From: Myrica gale
Lineage: Eukaryota; Streptophyta; Magnoliopsida; Fagales; Myricaceae
NCBI GenBank assembly: GCA_963930655.1
Contig: OZ005603.1
Span: 16,329,001 to 16,393,000, forward strand
DNA length: 64,000 bases
Direction: 5' to 3'
This document shows, one piece after another, positions 46,823-60,557 of the stretch; position 1 is the stretch's first letter; every line of letters begins with the position of its first letter. Below the pieces are notes generated by a model. That model ran no database searches. It was not told where the DNA came from and saw only the letters and a list, made by a program, of their open reading frames with translations. The translations under genes and the position numbers were made by a program.

Positions 46823-48345
46823 AGTTTCCCCCGGTTCCCGCTCGAAAAAAATCCGTGTGCCGCTGTCTCTCGCTCCCTGTGGGTAGTTTCGATGAAAAAA
46901 CCCTAGTTGTATATATGAAAGTCGTGTGAGAAGAATTGAAAGGTTCTCCTCAGTTGATCTTCAGTGAAAGAGCGTATCAGCCACCTCTAAGCTAGATCTC
47001 TCCACTGTCAGGCAGAGGCCTCGGGGAGCGTTATGTTTTCCACGTGTCCAACCAACGGTAATCAACCAAGTAGCCGTTACCAATGCGCTTTTACTCAACA
47101 GCCCCAACTTCTTTTAATTCACAATTGAATTGTTTGAACTCGAGGTTAATATTAAAAAATTTATCAAATAATTTTTTATCAAATATCTTTATTTTTTCAC
47201 AAACAATAATATTTCACAAACCTCAATATCTAAAATTTTCACACTCAAACAAAACTAATATATCTTCGCGATTCAGATCCTTGCTTTAGTTGCTTATGGC
47301 ATTTTAAAAAAAAACAAATTTTATATTATTTTTACATCCTCAATAATAAAATTTCACTTTTAACCTACAACTTTCTTTAAAATGTCAAAAAGAGACGTGA
47401 ACATCAAAAATAGTTAAATTACGCCCCTAAAATTTCAAAAATACCAACCACCATCCTCGGTCTATTTTCTCACTTAAATTAAATGGAATTAAAATTATGT
47501 GTGCCTCAGGTGACCAACTTAACAACCACTCAGACCAAAATACTCCCAGACCAATTTTTTTCCTCTCGCAAGACCATAAAACCCGACTGTGTAGTTGAAT
47601 CTCTCATTTCACATTTGCTTCCCTTTGACTCCACCATAACTAGGTATGTATTGTTGTCTCCCTCTCCCGTTGCATCTCCCCTACATTTCTTTGTTATCTG
47701 TGTCTTGCACTCTCTACTCTTGCATCTCCCTCTTGATTATCACGTCTTCAAGTTTGGATTGGCTAGGACTCCTCGGGTACCTCGTAGTTGTTTCAAGAAA
47801 ATGAGCACCCCGAATGTAGTTGCTATCTCTCTTGATCTATAGTTAGCATTGTGTGTCATACACTTGAGATAACTTTGGTAGACAGTTCTTCAGTTGCCTG
47901 AAGTATAGGGTAAAATTCTTAATTTCACACTTGTTTCAACATGGTTGCACATTGATGATGTAAAAAAAAACTAAGCCCACCTGATGAGCGATTTCAAACC
48001 CTAGGTAAGAGAACCTGCAAGACGAAAAGAGAGAGTGAACGAAGCATCCCCGTGGGGTAAGCCTCTATAAAAAAAATGAAATCAAGAGTGTTATATATAT
48101 ATATATACACACACGAGATTTGCCGATAGATCTAAAAAGAAGTCATTTGCGTGTGTAACCGAGAGCATTTTTTTTTGGAGTAGCCTTCTACACCCTTGGT
48201 CGTGTAGGAGAAGATGTCTCTTGTTCTCAAGACGTGTTGCCTATGGAAGGGGCAGATTGGGTTTTAATGGAGGAAGGTTCCTTTAGACCCTATTTTGGTG
48301 TGTTGGGCCGAGTGTGCCAGGTGGGCTGGAAATTTCATACGCATC
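46823..48345. other. VPS2.2 promoter side and intergenic repeat debris
   Basis: The first ~200 bp should hold the VPS2.2 5' UTR and core promoter. A CACGTG G-box core lies at 47041-47046, a plausible regulatory site. The frame at 47483-47842 has no recognised domain. From about 47940 the sequence resembles retroelement leader or LTR debris, with a (TA)n tract near 48092-48106. Confidence 0.4.
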
Positions 48346-49866
48346 AGTAGCGGAAATTTATACACATACAACTGAGAGAGACGACCAAAGAGATTTACCA
48401 TAAACTTCAACTTATACAAGACGACTTCCTCGTAATAGGGTAAGCGTCTTAATTACATCGCATGGCTGCCTCAATAAGATATCAAGCGCTCTTAGTGCTT
48501 CATATGAACTCTCCAACCCCTGCTTCGATTTACAACGATTAGGATACTTGACATCTAAACTTACTACGTCAAGTAATTTTTAGTACTCCTGTCGCCTGGA
48601 ACATCTGGAATGATACGGTTTAAAAATTCGTGAGTCGAAAGACTCAGTAAGGAGTTATAGTTAAAACATGGACTTGAAATCATAGTTTGGAAACATGAAC
48701 TTGAAATCGTGAGTTTGAAACCATGAACTTGTACTTGAACTCATAATCATGAACTTGAAATCATAACCATGCACTTGAACTTGAAATAAGCATGAACTTG
48801 AACTTGAAATAATAAGCATGTAAACATAATGTAATTCATGCATGATCATGAATTTTGATGCACGTGTATGCCTCATGATTGCATATGCACATGCATTTGC
48901 TCTTGAAAACAACACTTGTACTTGTAAGGCTCTTGCTTTTGGAAAATCATTCCAATTCTTATCTTGTGGGCTACTTGCTCTCCATTTACCCCTGACATCA
49001 GGATTGTGCGTTCCCGTTGGAACTATCCCCTATTTCCCTTGGGGACCTTACATTTGGTCGAGCTAGCACATCTTCTCGCATTCTTCCTTCAGTGGCTAGA
49101 CACGACCCTGGGAGGTCCACACCTTCTTGCAAGCATCCTTCAGTGTGGTTGCACATACCTCAAGAGCTACTCATCCTTCTTGCAAGCATCCTTCGGTATG
49201 GGTGCCCTAGGTGACATCCACCCTTCACGTAAACGTCCTTCAGTATGGATGCACCTTCTTGACTTGGTACGGTACCAACCGACTTTAGCTTATTAACTTA
49301 ACTTGTCATAAAGTAGCATAAAATGATACTTTCATTTGCATAAAATTTCTCTTTCTTTCTTATGAGAAAAATGAATGCAAATGCTCATGGTGTGCTCATG
49401 TCATGCTTGATGATGAGAAATCTTAAATTCTTCTCATACTTTCATTTGCACAAAACTTTCTTTTTCATGCAAATGCTTATGTCATGTCGTAATAAATCAT
49501 GAGTATTCATGTTGTGCATCATTCTAGTTTTTTCAAAAACGTAAGTTTCTACTTACAAATTTTCACTTACAGACGTAAGTTTCACTTACCTTCGTTTGCT
49601 TGAGCGTTGAGCGTCACTTTACCTACAATCGAGTCATACTAGTATTATTCGATGGTTCACTAGCGAGCGAATAGTCAATCAATTACTCGCACTTCATCAT
49701 ACAAAATCATCCATATTCTTGATCATCATACATATCACCCATTTTCTTGATTTTTATTTGGTGATCTTACAACACCAGGTATTTTCTTAAGTGAAAAACC
49801 TAGTAGGGTTTCCTAATAGGTCAATAGGGAACTAGAAATATAGGAGAAATTTCTTGAAATTCGGAA

Positions 49867-50090
49867 GAAACCGCTCGAGCGGAGCTCGAGCACTGGTCGG
49901 GCGAAAAGTTTCTGTAAGATACTTTCGCTCGAGCGCCTGCAAGGAGAACCTCGGGCGAAAACTCTCTGTATAAAATTTGCCCAGTTTCGCTCGAGCGCCA
50001 GTCGGGCGTACCTCGGGCGAAACGTCTCTGTAAGAAAATCTTGGACTTTAGCTCGAGCGGTTGTCGAGCGTACCTCGGGCGACAGTCAAT
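49867..50090. repeat. GCTCGAGC minisatellite inside the large LTR
   Basis: About four diverged units of ~60 bp, each with GCTCGAGCG, then (G/C)(T/C)CGGGCG or a variant, then ACCTCGGGCGAAA and TCTCTGTA. The core is palindromic (CTCGAG) and much more GC-rich than the surrounding LTR. The sister copy at 55800-60557 lacks it. Confidence 0.75.
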
Positions 50091-50563
50091 TCAGAGCACA
50101 ACTTATGCTATACACCTCCAAAATCCACGAAATTTGTCTCAAAATACTCTCATTTCACACCCTCATTCTCAAGACTTCAATTTTTCTCACATTCCAACTC
50201 AAACTCTCAGCTAAAACATGAGTCCATCTCATAAATTCAAGTTATTGCATTTCCCCCTCCTCTCTTGGTCTTTTATCAAACACCTAGAGTTCATACTTGA
50301 TTTTTCTTGGGTGTTATTACCAGATTTGGCCACATTCTCCATGGTTTCATATACAACCCATACTACTCTTTAAAGCTTGCTAGATCTACATTTTCTTCAA
50401 AGAACACATGAACACAACTTATATACAAGGAGAAAACTAACAAACTTCACAACCAACAACCATCAAAAGAAAAGAGAAAATGGGTGAAAATGGGTATGGC
50501 TTGGCCGGCCAAAACCACTCACCTCCTTCTCCCTCTCTTCCTTTTCTTCTCCTTCCCTTCATC

Positions 50564-50620
50564 ATCATCATCTTCTTCTTCTTCTTCTTCTTCTTCTTCT
50601 TCTCCTTCTTCTTCTCTTGT
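50564..50620. repeat. (CTT)n microsatellite
   Basis: An almost pure trinucleotide run. It generates spurious Lys/Arg- or Phe-rich open frames on both strands, which should be ignored. Confidence 0.9.
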
Positions 50621-51080
50621 TCGGGTGAGCTAGGGCAAAGCACAATGGTTTGTGCGGGAATGGGGGGTGATCTTGTACGTGAGGCTTGGGGGAAGGGAAA
50701 AGACAAAACTGCCCTTCCCCCCTTCTTTCCCTCCTTCTCCTCCATTTCTCCTTTCTTTTCCTTTTTTGCCCCTCACGAAAACTTATTTTCTTTTTCTGCC
50801 ACTCCACAAAACTAACTCTAATATGCCTCCTCATTTTTATTCCAAGGACTCACATATTTTCCAAGGTTAAAGCCTCTAATTAAAATCTTCCAAATATTGC
50901 AAACAATATAACCTTTAAATCATAGCTTAAGACGCATAAAAAAATGTTAGGGGAAAAATTTCACCTAGACATGATTTGAGATTAATCCCCCTATACATGC
51001 TTTTCTCAATAATTAGAGTAATACACACTTAGGGAGTCATAATTCTTTTAAAAAGATAGAAATAAAGTCGAGGTCTCACA

Positions 51081-52860
51081 GTCTTGGACTGGCAGACAGT
51101 ACCTGGCTGGAGAAATTTCGGCAAGTAGAGAACCCCTATAATGGCGATAAGCGGGTGTAAATATTGTCCCGGGTTTGTGAGGCCCGAGTGCTTCCTTGTC
51201 AGTATCTTGTAAACAATAATGTAGTGGAAAGGGACTTAGTTATTGTCCTGGGCTATGTTGTCTGGTTGTTTTCCTTCCTGTCCATTGGCATACAAAAGGG
51301 TGTTGTGGCCCGCGCCCTAGTGAGACTTGCTGCGGCCCATAATATGGAGAAGAAGGGGGCACAATGACCCATTCAATGGTGATAGAAGGGCGCGAGCAAT
51401 AGAAGGGTATGAGGACTTTTCCGACGGTGATATAAAGGCCCATGATGGCGTTATATAGACCTTATGCTCTACAGTTTGGAGTAGATCGGAATGGAAGAGG
51501 TTTTAGGGGCTTTTGAGGCCTAGAACAATCAAATGAAGCTCATGAGGAGATGAGGGCGGAGGCCATCTATGACTTTCACTGGCAGTGGGGAACTCATGAG
51601 ATTCTAGAGCTCTAGTTCTACGTTGTGGGCTTATCGGTGTGCCCAGGGAATTGCCAAGTCCTTCCCTTGTCTGGCCAAGATCTCCAAGGAGAGCTAGTTC
51701 CTTGGGACGTTACTGACTGGATCCCATCATCAGATCTCATCGATCCTACTTTGTGTCTTCCTTGTCAGACTCGCCCAGAGGTTGGGTTCTTTTGGGAGCG
51801 ATTTCATTGACTCTGGTAGGCAACTTATTTTTACCTTTCCTCTTGTTTGTGCTTGCAGCCTCTTGGGCTTTTGTAGAACTTTAAAATAGATGACCACTGG
51901 GAAATACAATAGACATCAATACTTAATAGTCATGCGTTTGTAATTTGTTGTTGTTGGAGAGGGATACCCTCAATCCTTTTGTTAAGGGCGTTTAGTTCAT
52001 CTTTCGGCTGCCTTGGGCTTTGGGGCTTTTAGGGACTCCATATTGTTGATGAAAGAGCTCTAATAATTTTTAGCCCATACTTAGGAAAGGGTTGGGAGTT
52101 TTTCTTAGGCTGAACCAACACGATTTTCCCTACCTATTCTGCGAAAGTGGAGGCTTGAGTGGGATAGGATACACCAGGGGGTGCAATAAACTGTGGGGAT
52201 CTTTCAGCTAGCTATGCCTAATGGCAATAAATTTCTTGCATAGACATTTTTCTCAATAGACTTCTTTTGTGCGCCTTTCGCTCAAGATTTCTTTCGTAGG
52301 TGTTTCTGGCACTAGATTTCTTTCCTATTTGTGTTTCGCATAAGATTTTTTTCTTAGGTGCTTTTCGCACGAGATTTCTTTCTTAAGTGCCTATCGCACG
52401 TATTTTGTAGGTGCTTATCGCATGTATGCATGGCTCATGCAGCATAGGGCACATGACTCGAGTGCATATATGAATCATGGCAAAAGATATAGTGTAAAAT
52501 CTGTTGCATTAGGTGAGATAAATTACAGTCGTCTACTTGTGAAGAAAGGAAAGTCTGTGTTAGCCAAAAGAAAACTCTTGGAGAGGAAGGCATTATCATC
52601 ATCGAAATAGTAAAAAAAATCAACGTCCAGGTAACTTAGAATTTGGAGGGAAAAATGGGAAAGAATGGCACGCACGGTGCATGTGGTTGATTTATCCTTC
52701 TAAAATCACGGATAAATTGACAAAGGGGTGCAAATCAAAGTAAGTTAGAACCACGTGAGTCCAATGTCTCAAAATTGAAAGATTAGGGTGCAAAGTGTCA
52801 AGACCCCAAACCACGTGGTTGTAAAGTGTAATTAACCATAATTGTATTTATTGTAATATT
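51081..52860. other. Retroelement-like non-coding region with degenerate tandem repeat
   Basis: No protein domain is visible. At about 52265-52430 there are five or six diverged units of roughly 27 bp with the core TTTCGCA(C/T)(G/A)AGATTTCTTTCTTAGGTG. The region probably belongs to the leader or LTR of the copia element that follows, or to another element into which the 48.3-51.1 kb LTR inserted. Confidence 0.4.
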
Positions 52861-53600
52861 TGGGGTGAATATTCTACTCCTTATCTCTCAGGTACCCATC
52901 ATTGTTTTAACTATCGTTGAGGATTATTCTCGTACTACATGGGTATATTTGATGCTTTTGAATTTGACACTTATTCACGGCTCATCAATTTATTTTCTCC
53001 TGTCAAAAATCAATTTAGTAAAACTATTAAAAATATTTGCATTAACAATGGTCTAGAATTTCTTTCCTACAAAATGCAACATTTTTTTCATACTAATGGA
53101 ATTTTTAACTAGAAGACATGTGTTGAAACCCCACAACAAAACGACGTCGATGAAAGTAAACATTAGCATCTCCTAAATGTAGCCCAATGTCTACGTTTTC
53201 ATGTCAACCTTCCTCTTATTTTTTGGGGTGAGTGCATCTTTACTGCCACATATCTTATAATCACACGCCTTCCGCTAGTCTTAATCATAAATCTCCTTAT
53301 AAATTTCTTTTTAATAAACACCCTCATACAACCACTTACACATTTTTATTGTTTATGTTATGCTCACTCTTTCTTCCAAATGAGATTAATTATCCCCTCG
53401 TGCTCGCCTCTACGTCTCCTTTGGCTACCCTTCCAATCACAACACTTATCGTGTTTACGATCTCTACACTTGCCAACTCCGTATTTCTCGTGATGTCACC
53501 TTTGAAGAAACCACTTTTCCTTACCATGATCCTGCCACTCATCCTTCCCATGGCCCCGTCCTCCTTGTTAGCCCAAGATTGCACCTTGGACAATACCTTT

Positions 53601-54702
53601 TGATTTTGATGGTAAAAACTCTATACGCTTTGAAGGATTTTTGAACTCAGTATTGTCAATCCACATTTACTAAAATTGTTTTTCCAAAAGGATTGAATCT
53701 CTATCTCTCTAATAGGTCATAAATATTCTATAATATCGTTGCTTAAGCTAAAATGTTCATATTATTCATTGTAGGCGTTTAAAGATGTTTTGGAGGGGAA
53801 ATGACACTTTCAAGTTGTTAAAAAAATCTCGTCAACATTGATGGTATCGACACATGTCACCGACACCTGAGAGCAAGTTTGATTGTGTCGACACAGGCCA
53901 CATACACCCGAGAGTCCAATTTTAGACAAGGATGATGGTGTCAACACATGCTGCATTTTTGCAGTTTTTCCTGATACGACGTAAGCTCATCATTTTTTAT
54001 TTAAAATGTCTAGGGCACCTCTCTAATGGTACAATAAAGCTTCTTGGGGACCACATAAGTCTAGAGGACTATAAATAGAACAATATGAAGAGAGAAATGA
54101 CAATAACTTGCATTATCATTTCTGACCTAGCCTACAAAGAGAGAGAAAAAGCTTGAAGAAGAAAGAAAACTCAGATATCAAGAAAGCTACTGTTGTCACC
54201 TGCCAAGACTCCAACTTTCATTCTCTGATCTTGTGTTCTTGCTCATTATAGTGCCTTGTATTTGCACATATAACTTAAAGGGACATTCTTTATTACTTCT
54301 TTCATCTATCCATTATAAAACACGTGAGTGTGGAGATACACTTGGGCCTACCCGTGATGATAGAAGAAATTTCAATTTGAGTTGTTGAGATTTGTCTTAA
54401 GAGTTAAAGCGTGACCTTGGGAAAACGTTTGTAACGGTAACTTAACACTTGAAAGCTAAGGTATGATTACTATTGGTGAATTGTAGAGAAAGCCTTAGGG
54501 GATGATGTAGGCAAATCTTGGCCGAACTATCTAAAAATACTTGTGTTATCTCTCTATTCTTTACTCTTCTTACTTGCTTTATATTTGCAATTGTGGTGTG
54601 CTATACTATATTGAATATTTATCTTGGATTATCTTTACAAAAAGCTTTAATTTTTATTAGAACCCAATTCACCCCCTCTTGGGTTGTCACCTAGACTCAC
54701 AC
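53601..54702 (+). mobile_element. Solo LTR of a copia-type family inserted in the copia pol gene
   Basis: It begins near TGATTTTGATGG and ends near ...CACCCCCTCTTGGGTTGTCACCTAGACTCACA. The terminal phrase is the inverse of the one at the ends of the 3860-5081 and ~61950 units, placing it in the same broad family in the opposite orientation. The exact limits and the target duplication could not be fixed. It contains three diverged copies of a GTGTCGACACA-like motif (53848-53960). Confidence 0.55.
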
Positions 54703-55799
54703 TCATATGATCTATTCTTGACTTCCCATCTCCTTTAGCTTCTAGCGATAACTCATCTCCCCCCTCTCCTTCACCTTCCCCACCTCTTACCTCTCAAACT
54801 CCCACCCAGCCCCTCTCATTCACCTTCCCTACCTCCTACCCTCCACTTCCCACCCAGCCCAAGTCGCCCTTCTCACCTTAGTGACTATATCTATCCCACT
54901 CTACCTTCATCCATCTCGGCTTCCCCTTCCTCTTCCTCTCCAAATCCCTCAAGTACGACTCATTGTCTCTGTTCCCATTTATCTTATCACTGTTTTAAAT
55001 CTCATCATTTAGTTTTTCTTTCTTCATTAGCTCAACATGATGATCCTACAACTTATTGTATTGATGTTTGTCATGTCCACTATCATGACGCTATGGTTGA
55101 CGAGCTTAAATCTCTTGAAGAAAATTGTACTTGGACTCTCCAACCTCTCTCTCCAGGTTAGAAACCCATTGGATGCAAATGGATTTTCAAAACCAAACTC
55201 TGAGCTAACGGTTCTATTGAATGTTATAAAGCTTGTTTTGTTGCCGAAGGATACATTCAGGTAGAAGGCCTTGACTATCAAGATACTTTTGCACCTATTG
55301 CTAATCCTGTCACCATTAAATGTGTCCATGCAGTTGCAACCACTAAGCATTAGACTCTTCATTAGTTAGATGTCAACAACTCTTGTCTGCATGGAAATCT
55401 TGATGAAGAAGTGTACATGACTCCTCTCGGATATTGCAGCCGGGGGGAGTCTTGTATCTCTTGAAACTGGGTTTCCAAACTATCAACCGCTTTATTGGCC
55501 GTTGGTTTCAAACAGTCTCAGGATGATCATTCCCTCTTTACGGGCACCCATAATTCTTCTTTTACACTTATTTTAGTTTATGTTGACGACATTCTTTTGA
55601 AAAATAATAATCCTTCCCACATTTAACAACTCAAAATTTTCTTTGGACAATGCTTCAAGAGCAAGGATCTTGGATCCCTGAAGTATTTTTTGGACCTTGA
55701 GGTCACTCGAACTCCCTCTGGTATTTTTCTCAACCAATGAAAATATACCCTTGATATTCTCGCTGACAGTGGCCATCTTGGTGCTCGCCCTACTTATAT

Positions 55800-58700
55800 T
55801 GTCACGCCCCGAACGCAGTCCCACCGGGACCGTGACAGCCGTGAGCAATCCCGAGGGAAAGCCCCAGCGAGCTTCCTAAAACATACAGCGGATAGAAAAC
55901 TAGGATCGCGAGAGAGATGAGCCAAACTCATGACTAATCTTGTAATACAGTTCTTAAAAGAGGTTGATATCTTAGTTACAATATAAAGGTTCACATAATC
56001 TAAGTGACGGACCACAACGGTCAACCACCACTCCAATAAGATACATAGTTGTCTTCTCTCTAACTCAGATAGTCCTCCTGACTTCCTTTACCTGGAGCAT
56101 CTGGAATGATACAGTTTAAAAAAAAACGTGAGTCAAAAAGACTCAGTAAGGGAAAACTTAACTTGAAAACATGAGTTTATGACTTGAAATCATGGTTTGA
56201 AAACATGAATTTGTACTTGAACTCATAATCATGAATCTTGAATTCATAAGCATATATACATAATGTAATTCATGCATGATCATGAATTTTGATGCACGTG
56301 TATGCCTCATGGTTGCATATGCACATGCTTTTGAACATAAAACTTGTTCATGTTCTTGCATTTGGCTCATGACCCTTGATCGTAAAACTTGTTCATGCAC
56401 TTGAATTTGGCTCATGGCCCTTGAAAATATTCCATTAATAACTTGTGGGCTACTTAAGCTCCATTTAACCCCTTAAGTCAGGGTTGTGCATTCCCATGGG
56501 AACCGTCTCCCTTACCCTTGAGGACTTTTCATTTGGTCGAGCTAGCCCGTAGTTGCCCCAGGCCTGATGGCTAGACACGACCCTTGGAGGCCCACACCTT
56601 CTCATTGTCCTTCAATGTGGTTGCACAGCCTCTTAGGATTCACCCAACCTTCTCGCATTCGTCCTTCGGTATGGGAGTCCATCATGATGGTACGGTACCG
56701 ACCAGAGCCCTTAACTTGACTTGACTTATCATAAACTTTCTCATATGTCATTGCATAAAATCTCTTTAGAAAATCATGCCATGCTCGTGCCATGACATGC
56801 TTGCATATGATGCCATGCTTGTTTGAATATCATGCTAAAAATCAACTTGTCATGAACAACATTTCATGCTTCTTTGAACATCATGTCATGGTTGATATAA
56901 AATACATATCATGCTTGATCATCAAAACATGCTGTGTATCATTCCAGTTTTGCAAAAATGTAAGCTTACTTACACACTTACAATCCACTTACCTTGCTTC
57001 TCCTGATACTCGGTGGTTCTTCGCCTACAAGCGAATCACATTCGTTACATAAATGCTTAGCTAATAACTTTCAAGTTGACATACAAAAGTATTCGTAACC
57101 GTTTCCGGTTTCCAAAAATACATATCTTGAAAATATGATTTCACTTGCAAAAGATTTCTTTAAACTTTGGCTTGAATAAAACAATTTGAAAACAATTAAA
57201 CATAAACATCAACCAACTTCAACTAGATTGTTGTTTTCGCTTACTTCGTGTCCAACTCGTATCCAATTTGTTCAACTAATTCTTCCTGTCACTAACATTG
57301 ATTCCAAAACCTATCTATGAAATCAGCAACAACATTTCGTCTTAAGAATTCCAAGTCCAAACAGCAACTTCTCCTCATCTAGCTTCTATTCCTCTGTTCC
57401 ACACTTTTCATCGTATTATACATGGACCAATAGCTATCATCCTCCACCAAATTAACCTCAATAGATGTGTTATATGGACACTGCCGAGATCTATATGATG
57501 TAACCTAAGTTCATGCTCCTTTGAGTTCACATAGCACCAATGTACCAACTACTTACTTGTCTTGATTCCTTATTTTCTTATGGCCAACCCCTGACCTTCT
57601 TGCCCTTACTTTCGCTCTTAAGCTTACTGACCTAAACCAAAAGATATCTCAGATTCAAAATCCTCAAGTTTCGTGCAAGGATTCATACAGGTCACTTAGA
57701 GACAACAACATGAAATCAATTCTCACTTAACCCGAGTGTATATAGTCTATGCCCAGCAAATAAAATCGATTTACTTAGGTGACTAACTTGCTGATCTATC
57801 AAATTTAATCCTTCTTGACATCCAACAACTCATAAGTTACGCATATAACACTTTCTTCTTGACATAGGCAGCAACATCATTCGGCTCCCAAGTTCCATTT
57901 TCTCCCATTTTACAACATGTTCTTGCCTATTCATGTTCAATTTACCTTAATCATATACAAATCACACTAATCATATTTAAATCACATTAACCCCTAAGTT
58001 TAGGCCACTGACCGAAATTTTAATACATCTCAAATCTTACATTTTTCACTTTCATTCCCAAGCTTTAGCACAGTAAGCTTACAACACCTAAAACCAAGGA
58101 TTTATACCTTACACTTCACATGCACTTAGTTTATTTTCTACTCTCATTGCTAACCCATTATCCAGCCTTAACTAAAGCAAAACCGTGGCATTTAAACACA
58201 ATAATCAACTTCAATTCATCAACAATACATCACATGAGAGAGGCATATGGTTCGGCCAACATCAATATACTACATATGTTAACCTATCATATCCAACAAC
58301 AACACCAAACTCATGACTTTCTTCATCATTAACCAAACCTGTGGCCTTAAGCTTCATTATTTATGCCTTACTAACATGCAAGATTTCTTTTAACACTAAA
58401 CCTCGGTTTTAACCTCTAACTCATTCAGCCATGACATTAAATCCATTTATACATAACATGCAATTTAACTATCATCTACCATTCATTCGGCCATTAGGGT
58501 TCATTCACTAAACCATTCGGCCATGCATCAATTTCTAGCATTCTTTGAACCAAACTTCATCTTCAACATGTTCCCTTCCTCCAATATCAGTTTCACAACC
58601 TAGGATCTACAAATCATAACATAATTTCAAGATCTAGCAAAGGATAATATTCGGCCAAGCATATCGTGAACCATCATCCGAAACTTAGCAAGCATTACCA

Positions 58701-60557
58701 ACTTCATTGCATTTTCCATAAGCAATTCACAACCAAATCATTATTTCTTTCTTCATCTCTAACTTATCTCTTCCTCCAACAACTACATCACAACCAACCT
58801 ATCAAATCTTCCATTTTCATACAAAAATGTCAACAAGGACAACGGCCAAACAAGGAGAAATAGAACATGCAAGATTCAGCTAAGCAAAATTCTTTGCTAA
58901 CCAAAAATCCAACCCTACCTCGCTTGTGCTGAACTCAAGAGCTGAAACCTAGCACAAAAATATACAAAATCAGGACCATTGAAGAAAAAGAGTAAAAAAC
59001 AGTACATGCAAGACAACATCTACCTCAACCTCCAACTAGAGCTCTTGGTTTTTACCCAAAACCTTCACTATCCTTCAACTTCCGGTTCCTCCCACAAGAG
59101 TGGTTCCAAGGGCTGAGAATGGTGTCTGATAGGTGCTGAAATGGAAGCTTTGAAGTGAGGAAAAAGAGAAGTAACAGCAGCTGAAAATAGCGTGAAGAAA
59201 TCAAAGCAAGGTTTGAAGCTTTGGAGTGATTCGGCCAAGAGAGTGAGCTGAGTTTCTGTCAAGGAAAAATGGCTGAGTGAAGTGAGATTTCCAGCCACCA
59301 AGAGAGAAGAAATAAGCTGAGCAAAGGGAGGTGTTTCGGTTGCAAAAGAAATGAACAAACTTGAACCAAGAGAGGTGAGTTTCGGTCAAGAGAAAAGAGA
59401 GAAAGCAAGCTGAAAAATGAGAAGTGTTTGGTCAAGGGGAAATGAGCAAATGAAAATGAAGAGAGGTGAGGTGAGGTTGATGAAATGTGTGAAAGGCAAG
59501 GTTGTAATGCACTTGGACACAATCTATGCCAAGAGGGGAAAGAAGGGTAGCTTTGGTATTTCCGTCCAAGTCCTAATGCCTTGTCTTTTCACTTTTAATT
59601 CACCTCATCTCTTTGTCTCCAAGCAAGCCATTCACGTGAAGCTCTTGCCAATTCACTTCAATTCACCACATTTCACTTTCCCACTTTTTCATTTCACTTT
59701 CCCACTTTTTCAAATGCCTTGTCTTTTCACCTTCACTTCACCTCATCTCTTTGTCTCCTTCTTCCTTTGCTTTTAAGGCCTTCACGTGAACTATATAAAG
59801 CCAATTCAAACTACTCCTTGCCTTTTACGTGAACAACACTTAGTTTCTAGACTTTTCTCACCTTTTGCATATCACTTATCTACTTTTCATTCCACTTATC
59901 ATATAGGTACCTAGGCTTATCACAATATGTACCTAGCTTTATCACAATATATGTATTCTAACTTATCTCCAATAAGCACTTTAACTTATCAAAATCAACA
60001 TCATAACTTATCATCCTAACAATCCATTAGCTTATCACTATGATAAGCACACCCACTTATCAATTAAACTCTCTTCAAGCTATCATATATATCTAGTAAC
60101 TTATCATTTAATATCTCTAATGATAATTTAAGACTAATGATAATTAAGACTACATAATGATGATCAAGGCTACCTATTAAAAGACAAAAATATTTAAATG
60201 CTTAACATAAATTTCATGAGTTTCTACTTAGAGATTTTTGGCCATTATATATCAAATCTCTCTTCATATATTAATTTCATGGAGTATGGAATATACTAAC
60301 CAAATGAAAAAATATAAGTTCATAACAAAAATCTACTTAGCAAGATTCGGCCTTAGGAAAAATAGAAATAAACTTGTACTAGTAAACTTTCACAATGATA
60401 AAGAAACTATCTAAAGGAAATCTTAAAATGAATTTTCATAATAAGATAATGTACCATAACATTAAACTTAGGTCATTCATTGACCAAAAATATGCCCCCC
60501 GAGTTAAATCAAAACGAATACATAGGAATTAGCAAAAGTGAAATTCGGGGTCTCACA
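55800..60557 (+). mobile_element. 4,758-bp LTR-like unit (giant solo LTR) inside copia pol
   Basis: It starts TGTCACGCCCCGAACG and ends ...ATTCGGGGTCTCACA, with a perfect 5-bp target duplication TATAT (55795-55799 and 60558-60562). Removing the unit restores the copia frame GARPTYI-PMEQNLKL, which confirms both borders. Only one copy of the start and one of the end are present, and no gag, protease, RT or integrase was seen inside. It is therefore either a very long solo LTR or a non-autonomous element. The interior is C/T-rich on the plus strand, with repeated ATTCGGCCA phrases at 58400-58700 and many ACTTATCA phrases at 59860-60110. Confidence 0.85.

Larger units (their letters stand above)
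48345..51080 (+). mobile_element. 5'-truncated large LTR (same family as 55800-60557)
   Basis: From about 48590 (AACATCTGGAATGATACGGTTT) the sequence runs parallel to the unit at 55800. Shared phrases include GACTCAGTAAGG, GTAATTCATGCATGATCATGA, GATGCACGTGTATGCCTCATG and TTTGGTCGAGCTAGC. It ends ...CGAGGTCTCACA, the same CA terminus. The TGTCACGCCCC start is absent, so the left end is truncated or replaced. No protein domain is present. Confidence 0.65.

Noticed and set aside
47483-47842. 119-aa open frame downstream of a GC-poor region
   Set aside because: No domain, signal peptide or homologous family is recognised, and the stretch is typical random plant intergenic coding potential.
48661-48915. 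Repeated ACTTGAAATCATGA phrases, considered as a CRISPR-like or satellite array
   Set aside because: Spacing is irregular, the units are part of a plant LTR, and a eukaryotic genome is not expected to carry CRISPR.
50437-50883. Several overlapping Arg/Lys-rich and Phe/Ser-rich open frames
   Set aside because: They are produced by the (CTT)n and C/T-rich tracts and have no domain or splice context.
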